DNA of 64,000 nt from positions 1 to 64,000 of the forward strand of contig JANQON010000002.1 in NCBI GenBank assembly GCA_028289605.1. The letters are read 5' to 3'. The stretch is from Hyphococcus sp. Lineage in GTDB: Bacteria; Pseudomonadota; Alphaproteobacteria; Caulobacterales; Parvularculaceae. Under the pieces are notes generated by a model. It worked only from the letters and a program-made list of their open reading frames with translations, did no database searches and had not been told where the DNA came from. Positions 33,570 through 40,628 of this stretch are shown one piece after another. The position numbers and the translations under genes were made by a program. The stretch's first letter is position 1. Each line of letters starts with the position of its first letter.

Positions 33570-36248
33570 ATGCTGCGCCGCGCTTTAACCACTCTTGTCG
33601 CCTTGTCGTTGTCCGCTGTCGCGGCGCCTGCCGTCGCCGAACCGGCGGCGTACTTCCAAGTTGAGGACGTGACCTATGACGAAAACGTTCCGGTCTTCGA
33701 GGACCATGCCGGCTACGAAATCGGCGAACGTCCGGTGCGCTTCAGCGATATGATCGCCTATCTGCGCGACCTCGCGGAACGCTCAGACCGGATCAGCGTA
33801 GAGACCATCGGCTACTCCCATGAGCGCCGACCGATCCTGACCTTCACGGTCACCAGCCCGAACAATCACGCGAATCTCGAAGCCATCCGCGAAACCCATT
33901 TGGAGCGCCTGGAAGGTCGCGCGGCGCCGGACGCCGCGCCAATGGTGTTGTGGATCAACTTCGGCGTGCATGGCGCGGAGACGTCGTCCATGGATGCTGC
34001 GATACCGCTGCTTTATCATTACGCAGCCGCTGAGGGCGCCGACGTCGAAAACCAGCTGGACAATGCGGTCATGATCTTCACCGTGGTGTTCAATCCCGAC
34101 GGCCACGCAAGGCGCATCGACCATGTGGAAACGTTCTGGTCCTATGGCGACAACACCGACATCAATGACGCCGCCCACAACATGTGGATCGAAGCGCGCA
34201 CCAACCATTACTGGTTCGACCTCAACCGGCAATGGCTGTTGCTTACCCAGCCGGAGAGTCAGGCGTGGATCGCCAAGTGGCATGAGTGGAAGCCCATGGT
34301 CTCTGCTGACTATCACGAGATGGGCTCGGACAGCCCGTACTATTTCCACCCCGGCGAAGAGCTGCGCCGCAATCCCCTGATCCCTGCACGCGCCCGAGAG
34401 CTGACGCTGGGCATCGCCGAGCGCCACGCGGCCTTCCTGGACAGCGAAGCGCGGCTCTATTGGACGGAAGAGGGCTTCGACAATTTCTACATCGGCAAGG
34501 GCTCGACCTATCCTCAGATCAATGGCGCACTCGGCATTCTGTTCGAGGCCGGCGCCGCGCGCGGCGGCGCGGTGGAGACCGAGCGCGGTCTTGTAGAGAC
34601 CGCCGACAACGTTCGCACCCAATTTCGCACCGCACTGACCACAATCCAGGGTTCGCTGGACCTGCGCGCCGAGATCACGGCCTATCAGCGCGAATTCTTC
34701 GTCGAGAACGCGCGCCAGGCTGAGCGCAGCGGCCGGTCCGGCTGGGTGTTCACAGCAAAAGGCGACCCTGAACGCGCCGCACGTTTCGTACGCCTGCTGC
34801 GCTTGCATGACATCGACGTGAGCCGCCTGAGCGACGATGTGACGGCGGACGGGCGCACCTATCCGGCCGGCGCGAGTTACTACGTGCCCGTTGCCCAGAC
34901 TAATAGCCGCATGATCCGCGGCGTTTTCGAGCGCTTCACCGAGTTTGAGGAGAACATCTTTTATGACGTGTCGGGCTGGACCCTGCCGCTGGCCTATGAC
35001 CTGGAATACGCGCCGGTGCGCAGTATCCCGTTCTTTCCGAAGCCGGCTGGTGAATTGGTCGACGGCGCGTTCCAGTCTGCGCCGGCGCCGGACCGCGCGC
35101 CTTACGGCTACGTGTTCGACTGGTCGCATACCTATGCGCCGCGCGCGCTGAACCGGATCCTCGCCGAGGACCTGATGGTCCGCGCGGCCATGGAAGAGAC
35201 AGCGGTGAGGACAACCTCCGGGGATGTAGAGCTGGGCCGCGGGGCGATCTTCGTGCCGCTCGACCGCCAGGAAGTCTCACGCGATGACATTCACGCGATC
35301 ATGGAGACCATCGCAGCCGAGGACGGCGTGCCGGTTTTCGCGGCGACTTCTGGCCTGACCCCTGTGACGGGTCGCGATCTGGGCGCCTCGAGCATCTTCC
35401 GCGCATTGGAAGAGCCGCACGTGGTGCTTGCCTATGACGGCGGGCTGTCTCGCTATGACGTGGGCGAGGTCTGGTGGACGCTGGACTATCGTCACCGCAT
35501 GCCCGTCACTTTGGTGCGCAAGGACAATCTGGGTTCCCTCGACTGGGACGACTACACCCATTTGGTTCTGGTTGGCGGGCTGGCGGCGCCGGGCGAGGCG
35601 CAGGAAGCGGTGTTGGATGAGGAACTGACGGACGCCGTGCTCGGATGGGTCGAGGGCGGCGGTACGTTGGTCGCCACCCGTGACGCGGCCTTGTGGGCGC
35701 AGGACGAGATCCGACGCCGGGCGGAAGTCGAGGAGCAGAAAGACGGGGCGCAGAAAGACGAGGCGCCGGAAGATGAAGCGCAGGCGGTGGCTGACCCAGA
35801 GCCCGAGCCTGAGCTGGAGCGGCTTGACTTCGGCGAGATGAGCCTGCGCGACGCCGAACACGTGATCGGCGGGGCGATCTTCGCGGCGGATGTGGACATC
35901 ACCCACCCGCTGGGCTTCGGCTTCGCCGATCGCGATCTGCCGGTCCATCGCAATGTGAGCTTCACGCTGACGCGCCCGGAGGAAAACCCTTTCGCAGTCC
36001 CCGTTCAGTATACCGATGATCCACTACTCACCGGATATGCTTCCGAACGACGGTTGGGGGAGATCGAAGGAACCCCTTCGGTAGTCGCTCAGCGCATGGG
36101 CGGCGGCGCGGTGATCCTCATGGCCGACAACCCAGTCTTCCGCGGCACCTATCCGGGTACTGAGAAGCTACTCATGAACGCCATCTTCTTCTCCGGCCTG
36201 ATCGATCGACCGCGCGGGGACTACCAGGCGGGCGCGCACGCGCCCTGA
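33570..36248 (+). CDS. Exported M14-family metallopeptidase-like protein
   Basis: An 892-residue secreted protein. The signal peptide is ALTTLVALSLSAVAAPAVAE. A zinc carboxypeptidase (M14) domain spans about residues 50-360. The zinc motif HGAE is at 134-137, NPDGHARR lies further on, and the putative catalytic Glu is in GILFEAGAARGG. The C-terminal half (about 450-890) includes an ALDTGPT-like glutamine-amidotransferase-type fold (LVLVGGLAAPGE, GWVEGGGTLVATRDAA) and an acidic Lys/Glu/Ala repeat near residues 715-745. Start is ATG 33570 with CGAGGAG upstream. By eye its codons favour GAG, CTG and GCC more than its neighbours, which may mean transfer. Confidence 0.85.
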   Translation: MLRRALTTLVALSLSAVAAPAVAEPAAYFQVEDVTYDENVPVFEDHAGYEIGERPVRFSDMIAYLRDLAERSDRISVETIGYSHERRPILTFTVTSPNNHANLEAIRETHLERLEGRAAPDAAPMVLWINFGVHGAETSSMDAAIPLLYHYAAAEGADVENQLDNAVMIFTVVFNPDGHARRIDHVETFWSYGDNTDINDAAHNMWIEARTNHYWFDLNRQWLLLTQPESQAWIAKWHEWKPMVSADYHEMGSDSPYYFHPGEELRRNPLIPARARELTLGIAERHAAFLDSEARLYWTEEGFDNFYIGKGSTYPQINGALGILFEAGAARGGAVETERGLVETADNVRTQFRTALTTIQGSLDLRAEITAYQREFFVENARQAERSGRSGWVFTAKGDPERAARFVRLLRLHDIDVSRLSDDVTADGRTYPAGASYYVPVAQTNSRMIRGVFERFTEFEENIFYDVSGWTLPLAYDLEYAPVRSIPFFPKPAGELVDGAFQSAPAPDRAPYGYVFDWSHTYAPRALNRILAEDLMVRAAMEETAVRTTSGDVELGRGAIFVPLDRQEVSRDDIHAIMETIAAEDGVPVFAATSGLTPVTGRDLGASSIFRALEEPHVVLAYDGGLSRYDVGEVWWTLDYRHRMPVTLVRKDNLGSLDWDDYTHLVLVGGLAAPGEAQEAVLDEELTDAVLGWVEGGGTLVATRDAALWAQDEIRRRAEVEEQKDGAQKDEAPEDEAQAVADPEPEPELERLDFGEMSLRDAEHVIGGAIFAADVDITHPLGFGFADRDLPVHRNVSFTLTRPEENPFAVPVQYTDDPLLTGYASERRLGEIEGTPSVVAQRMGGGAVILMADNPVFRGTYPGTEKLLMNAIFFSGLIDRPRGDYQAGAHAP

Positions 36249-36264
36249 CACCGTAATCGCCGAC

Positions 36265-36876
36265 TCAGGCCGAAGAGGCGGGCGGGTTCGCACACGCTCC
36301 TTCGATCATTGCGTCAAGCCGGGGGGAGAATGATCGCTTTAACGCTGCAACGCGCTTTTCGCCGAAGATACCGTGCAAGGTTGGCTCGGAAACGGCGTAA
36401 TAATTGACAGCGCCAAGGAGCTGGTAGATCAGCGCCAACGCTTCTGCGTCGCTCGCGCCGGCCCAGCCCGGAAGGTTTTTCGCCATATCGATCAGGTCTT
36501 GAAGCAACGGCTTCAAATACCATGCGCTCGCTTTCTCAGCGCGGTTCGGATTGTCCAGCAGTTCGCGCATCAAAAGGCGCGTGCGAACATAGTCCGCCGG
36601 CTTGGTCGGGATCATGCCCACCAAAGCCGTTTTGAGTTGCGCGATCGGCTCTGCGCCGGAAGACGCCGCCGCCGTCCGCATACCGTCGAACTCTTCCGAA
36701 ATGCGCCGCAGGACTTCCCCGTACAGTTTCTCCTTACTGGAAAAATGATGCAGCAGCGCCTGCTTCGTTAGGCCGTGTTCGTCGGCGATATTGGCGATGC
36801 TCACGCCGTAAAATCCGCGTTCGGCGAAGAGATTTCTCGCCGTTTCCAACAGTTGATCGCGTGTTGATCGCGCCAT
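36265..36876 (-). CDS. TetR-family transcriptional regulator
   Basis: A 203-residue regulator. The N-terminal HTH is RDQLLETARNLFAERGFYGV followed by SIANIADEHGLTKQALLHHF, a typical TetR DNA-binding domain. The C-terminal ligand domain contains YVRTRLLMRELLDNPNRAEK, a segment seen in TetR proteins that control oxygenase or efflux genes. The start at 36876 gives the family-like N-terminus ARSTRDQLL; longer frames upstream are unsupported. It is divergent from the Rieske oxygenase gene, with two palindromes in the shared region, so it probably represses both itself and that gene. Confidence 0.92.
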   Translation of the reverse strand: MARSTRDQLLETARNLFAERGFYGVSIANIADEHGLTKQALLHHFSSKEKLYGEVLRRISEEFDGMRTAAASSGAEPIAQLKTALVGMIPTKPADYVRTRLLMRELLDNPNRAEKASAWYLKPLLQDLIDMAKNLPGWAGASDAEALALIYQLLGAVNYYAVSEPTLHGIFGEKRVAALKRSFSPRLDAMIEGACANPPASSA

Positions 36877-36907
36877 TCTTCCTAACGTCCCTCTTGAAGA
36901 AAAGACT

Positions 36908-36955
36908 TGACACTTACCGCTTGGTAAGTCAAATTCCCTACCGACCGGTAAGGGC
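36908..36955 (+). promoter_or_regulatory. TetR operator candidates and promoter of the Rieske oxygenase gene
   Basis: Two inverted repeats share the TACCG/CGGTA-type half-site: ACTTACC-GCTT-GGTAAGT at 36913-36930 and CCCTACCG-AC-CGGTAAGGG at 36937-36955. A perfect TTGACA at 36908-36913 is followed by 17 bases and CAAATT at 36931-36936, so the first palindrome lies exactly between -35 and -10. Such placement would let the divergent TetR protein block RNA polymerase. Confidence 0.7.
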
Positions 36956-36984
36956 CGGGCCATGCCGACGAGGGAGGGTCGCAA

Positions 36985-38142
36985 ATGGATCGAGAGACTG
37001 AACTTGCGCTGATCGACGAGCTGTTGGCGCTGAAATCGACGAAATCGGCCTTTCTGGACGACGCGGTTTCGAAAAATCCCGTTGAGCATTACACCAGCTC
37101 GGAGCGGTTCGCGCTGGAGCAGGCGAAGCTCTTTCGCAGTCTGCCGAACGCTGCGGCCCATGTGAGCGAGCTGCCCGAAAACGGATCTTTTTTGCGACGA
37201 GACATCGGCGGCCGTCCCATTCTAATCACGCGCGACAAGAGCGGCGGCGTCAATGCGTTTTTAAATGTGTGCCGACATCGCGGGACGCGTCTTGTCGATG
37301 ATGAGCGCGGCTGTAAGCATCGCTTTTCCTGTCCCTATCATGCCTGGACGTATGCGAGCACCGGCGAGCTCATCGGCGCGCCGCATTTCGATGAAGGATT
37401 TCCCGGCCTGGACAAGTCGGACCTCGCGCTGACGCGCCTCAACTGCGAAGAGCGGTTCGGCTTTGTCTGGGTGTGGCCGGCATATGATCACGGCGCTGAC
37501 AGTGAGACAGACTTCGGCGCTTACTTCGACGGTTTGGCGAGCGATCTCGAAGCGCTGGGAGTCGCTGAGATGTCTATCGCTGCGGAGAATTCCGACGTGC
37601 GCCGCGCCAACTGGAAAACCCTCGTTGAGGGCGGAATTGAGGCTTACCATTTCCGCATCGCCCATCGCAGCACCATCGGTCCGCATTTTGAGGATAATCT
37701 CTCCAGCTATCGCACATTCGGAACGCATATGCGCGCCGTGCTGCCGCGTACGAGCATGCAGACGCTGACGGAACAGGCGCGCGACAGCTGGCGTCTAAGG
37801 GACCACGCTAATGTTCTTTATACGTTGTTTCCGAGTTGCCAATTGCTCGTGATGCAGGACCACATTGTCTGGATCAGGTCCGAGCCCTTGTCCGCCGGCG
37901 AGACGGAAATCCGTCTCGTCACCCTGGCGCCCGCATCAGGGGCGGACGCCGAGGGTAAAGATCAGGCCCATTGGAAACGCAATCATCAGATCACGACCAT
38001 GACGCTCGATGAAGATTTCGCCATTGGCGAAAGCGTTCAAGCGAGCGCGTCGTCCGGCGCCAATACCCATATGCTGTTCGGTCGTTTCGAAGGGGCGCTC
38101 CATCAGTTCAACCGCGCCATTGAACGCGCGCTTGACGGCTAG
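36985..38142 (+). CDS. Rieske non-haem iron oxygenase, alpha subunit
   Basis: A 385-residue oxygenase. The Rieske centre uses C96-x-H98 (CRHRGTRL) and C116-x2-H119 (CPYHAWTY). The mononuclear iron site is seen in NWKTLVEGGIEAYHFRIAH, with Tyr-His-x4-His; an acidic residue in LDEDFAIGESVQ near the C-terminus is the probable third ligand. The pattern E-A-Y-H resembles the GbcA/CntA-type oxygenases that act on small or quaternary amine substrates as well as aromatic ring hydroxylases, so the substrate is open. No beta subunit or dedicated reductase gene is adjacent. It is divergent from TetR behind two palindromes. Confidence 0.92.
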   Translation: MDRETELALIDELLALKSTKSAFLDDAVSKNPVEHYTSSERFALEQAKLFRSLPNAAAHVSELPENGSFLRRDIGGRPILITRDKSGGVNAFLNVCRHRGTRLVDDERGCKHRFSCPYHAWTYASTGELIGAPHFDEGFPGLDKSDLALTRLNCEERFGFVWVWPAYDHGADSETDFGAYFDGLASDLEALGVAEMSIAAENSDVRRANWKTLVEGGIEAYHFRIAHRSTIGPHFEDNLSSYRTFGTHMRAVLPRTSMQTLTEQARDSWRLRDHANVLYTLFPSCQLLVMQDHIVWIRSEPLSAGETEIRLVTLAPASGADAEGKDQAHWKRNHQITTMTLDEDFAIGESVQASASSGANTHMLFGRFEGALHQFNRAIERALDG

Positions 38143-38195
38143 CTGCGCAGCGGGCAGCGCGACGGAGGCGAGCGCCAGGCTGGGCGTTATGAAGG

Positions 38196-38996
38196 CTATG
38201 TGCGTCTGATATCGCTGACGTCGGCTCTAAACTGCAGAATGTCGCCGACGCGAACAATGGCGCCTTCAGCTTCGACGGGATCGGCGACGAACGGCAGGAT
38301 ATCTTCGCCAAACGCGTTGCCGTCCGCGTCCGTCATCAGCATGACGACTTCGCGGCCGGAATCGGTGCGCGCCCAGAAGCTCGGGGGAATCCCGCCGCGA
38401 ATGCACAGACTTGCGCAGGCTTTGTGCGTCTTGCCGCGCCCCGGGCGCATGACGCCAAAAAAGCACTTTGAGTCCATGATGTTGCCGGCGAGGCGCGCCG
38501 TCCCGAGAGGTTCCTCCTGCGGAATGGCGACGGCTGTCTCTCCGGCGGCGCCATCTGCGTCAAACAGCCATTCATCCACGAACAACGGCACTTCCAGCAT
38601 CTGACGCTCTTTACGCTGAATAAGCACCCCTTCGGCGCGTACGGGGCGCCCGGTCGCGCCGGCGAGGTCGAGCCCGCTGGTGCATTTGCCTTGCGCGACA
38701 ACGAGTACTGTTCTGACGCCGTCAGGCGCGGCCGGGTCGGCCGTATAGATCATGGGATAGGGCCGGTTCACCAAGACGCCCGTAACGCTGTGCGTTGCAT
38801 TCGTGAGCCAGGCGCCGGCCCCGGGGTCGGAGAGGTTCGAGGCGACGGCGTAGGCCGCGCCTGTCGTTACGGCCAGCGATGCCGGCAGCGCGACGAGCAA
38901 AAAACGGCGATCGACGGCGGGCGCGCCGGCCCAGCCGATGAACATGTCTTCCTTGTCTTTCGCGGCGGGATTGAGCACGCCTTTTTCCAAGGTCAT
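38196..38996 (-). CDS. Membrane-anchored protein with Cys/His motif, unknown function
   Basis: A 266-residue protein. A membrane helix (FLLVALPASLAVTTGAAYAV) lies near residues 32-51. The rest is probably periplasmic and has a conserved-looking motif: NIMDSKCFFGVMRPGRGKTH, then KACASLCIRGGIPPSFW. Similar Cys-x-G...His-x2-Cys-Ala-x2-Cys-x3-G-x-P motifs occur in putative metal- or haem-binding periplasmic proteins, so cofactor binding is possible. It is the last of four overlapping minus-strand genes; its start overlaps the Rieske/ferric-reductase gene by four bases. Confidence 0.7.
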   Translation of the reverse strand: MTLEKGVLNPAAKDKEDMFIGWAGAPAVDRRFLLVALPASLAVTTGAAYAVASNLSDPGAGAWLTNATHSVTGVLVNRPYPMIYTADPAAPDGVRTVLVVAQGKCTSGLDLAGATGRPVRAEGVLIQRKERQMLEVPLFVDEWLFDADGAAGETAVAIPQEEPLGTARLAGNIMDSKCFFGVMRPGRGKTHKACASLCIRGGIPPSFWARTDSGREVVMLMTDADGNAFGEDILPFVADPVEAEGAIVRVGDILQFRADVSDIRRT

Positions 38997-40054
38997 GAGG
39001 CGCCTCCTTCCGGCAGCAGAATGGGTTCGGCGCGCTCTCCGGGCTTGTTCGCGCGCGGATCGACCATGACCATCCCATTTTCTAAACGGGCATTGTACGT
39101 AGCGACTTTTTCCGTGAATGGCGGCGGCGAGACCCCGTCCTCAGGCCGATATTGCCAGCCGTGCCACGGGCAGGTCACGCAACCGTCGACGATGCGGCCT
39201 TCGCCGAGCGGCCCGTTCTGATGTCGGCAGACATTGGTGATCGCGGAAATCTTGTTGTCGTAACGAAACACCGCCACCCGCTCGCCATTGGGCAAGGGCG
39301 CAATCACGGCCCGGTCGAGCGGAATGTCGCCCGGCGCCGCGACCGCAATCCACCCTTGTTTCTTCAGGCGGCGCATGCCGCTGTCGGCGGCCCATTCGCG
39401 CAATCCCGTATACAGATGAAGCCCCGACACAAGCGCAAAGGCGCCAAAGGTCATCACCGGATAGAGCGCTGCTTTTTCCGTATATAGGGCGCCCAGCACG
39501 ATATGCAGCACGAGCAGCGCATAAGCCGGGTAGACCATCATGTGCAGCGCCTTCCAAACCGGCGCGGAAAGGTTGTTCAGCCAGAAATCATGACTTGTCG
39601 CCGCCATCAGAAAGAGAACAACAAACGCAACGAGGCCAAAAATCTCAAATGGAAAGCCTGGAATGGAGTCGTATTCAGCGTTGCTGACGAAGAGAGAGAC
39701 GAGCGGATTGATCGGGCCGCCGCCGTGATACCAAAGGAGCGCAAGACCGAAATGCGCCGTCGCAACAAAAAACGTGATCACGCCCAGATGGCGACGGTTA
39801 TAGAGCAGCGGGTTAAACCGTTTCGACATCCGGGCGAGGGGCCCGATCATCAAAATAATCGTCAGCATCGTAAAGGCGGCGACGCCGAGCGCCCGGATCA
39901 TCAACACGACCGGGTCCGCCGTGTGACCAGCATCTGTCGGCATGAGGCCGACAACCATAAAAACGACAAGGAATACAGCGAGCGCGGCCAGGATATAAAG
40001 ATCGTATACGACCTTGTTCCCGTTCCACTGGATGGCCTGATATTGATGTCCCAT
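38993..40054 (-). CDS. Ferric-reductase-like membrane domain fused to a Rieske domain
   Basis: A 353-residue membrane protein. Six or so helices lie in residues 15-220, with four candidate haem-b ligands (H89, H101, H171, H184) in the paired arrangement of ferric reductase-like domains. The C-terminal part is a Rieske [2Fe-2S] domain with C276-x-H278 and C295-x2-H298 (CRHQNGPLGEG, CPWHGWQY). Electrons probably pass between membrane haem and a cytoplasmic Rieske centre. It is coupled to a 47-residue protein upstream (TAATG overlap) and to a 266-residue protein downstream. Confidence 0.85.
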   Translation of the reverse strand: MGHQYQAIQWNGNKVVYDLYILAALAVFLVVFMVVGLMPTDAGHTADPVVLMIRALGVAAFTMLTIILMIGPLARMSKRFNPLLYNRRHLGVITFFVATAHFGLALLWYHGGGPINPLVSLFVSNAEYDSIPGFPFEIFGLVAFVVLFLMAATSHDFWLNNLSAPVWKALHMMVYPAYALLVLHIVLGALYTEKAALYPVMTFGAFALVSGLHLYTGLREWAADSGMRRLKKQGWIAVAAPGDIPLDRAVIAPLPNGERVAVFRYDNKISAITNVCRHQNGPLGEGRIVDGCVTCPWHGWQYRPEDGVSPPPFTEKVATYNARLENGMVMVDPRANKPGERAEPILLPEGGAS

Positions 40055-40197
40055 TACTCGCCCTGTTCAATGAAGTCCGGAAACGTTGTCGATTGGTCCT
40101 GCGGCGCAAGACTCAGTGCGTAGATTGCGGCGGCTGCAGTGAGCGGCGCCAACAAGAACCAAAGCAACAGATGCGTGCGTCTGTGAGCGCGTCTCAT
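40054..40197 (-). CDS. Small single-pass membrane protein in the Rieske operon
   Basis: A 47-residue protein with one membrane helix (LLLWFLLAPLTAAAAIYALS) after a basic N-terminus (MRRAHRRTH), and a polar tail. The start at 40197 overlaps the upstream gene (ATGA), and its stop overlaps the downstream Rieske gene. A coding region is supported by these overlaps and by its hydrophobic pattern. No family is recognised. It may be a small subunit of the haem/Rieske complex. Confidence 0.65.
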   Translation of the reverse strand: MRRAHRRTHLLLWFLLAPLTAAAAIYALSLAPQDQSTTFPDFIEQGE

Positions 40198-40445
40198 GCG
40201 GCGTCTCCACTGTTGGACTCGATCGGCGCATTGATTTTGCGGAAGGACAAGAACCGGATCAGCATGATCGGCCACAGCCCGATCACGCCCGGCAGAATAA
40301 TAAGTCGGAAGCGCCAGGATGCGCCCTCGGCGGCATGGTCAATGCGCGCGACAGCAAAAAACGCATAAGCAAGCCCGACAAGAACGCCGATGGCGAGATA
40401 CGCCCCAACCCCTGTCCAAATCGCCTGAGCCAGATCAATCGTCAC
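40194..40445 (-). CDS. Small two-helix membrane protein, first gene of the Rieske operon
   Basis: An 83-residue protein starting at GTG 40445 behind a strong GGAGGGG site. It has two membrane helices (TGVGAYLAIGVLVGLAYAFF and FRLIILPGVIGLWPIMLIRF) and a polar tail. No family is recognised. It begins the minus-strand operon of four overlapping genes and is divergent from the Rieske-thiamine-diphosphate fusion gene. A longer frame starting at 40502 is unlikely because it lacks a ribosome-binding site. Confidence 0.7.
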   Translation of the reverse strand: MTIDLAQAIWTGVGAYLAIGVLVGLAYAFFAVARIDHAAEGASWRFRLIILPGVIGLWPIMLIRFLSFRKINAPIESNSGDAA

Positions 40446-40628
40446 GTCGCCCCTCCGTTCGCCCGAGTTTTGGATTGTGATTTGCCTTCTCGCAAATTGC
40501 AAAACACGATGCGATCACATTTCGATTCGGCGGGAAAATACCTTATGTTGAAGCGGTTTTTGAGCCTATTTTCGGGCGAGCGCGGCGGTGCGGTCGAACG
40601 CCGGGATGCAACGGGAGAAAGCAGTCTG
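40446..40628. promoter_or_regulatory. Divergent region with nested inverted repeats
   Basis: Between the small membrane-protein operon and the Rieske-ThDP gene. It holds a perfect repeat ATTTGC-CTTCTC-GCAAAT at 40480-40497, and an outer pair TGTGAT (40476-40481) / ATCACA (40514-40519). These are candidate operator sites that could control both directions. Confidence 0.5.

Noticed and set aside
33783-35129. A 448-codon open frame on the minus strand inside the M14 gene
   Set aside because: The plus-strand product has clear motifs and a signal peptide; the antisense product has none.
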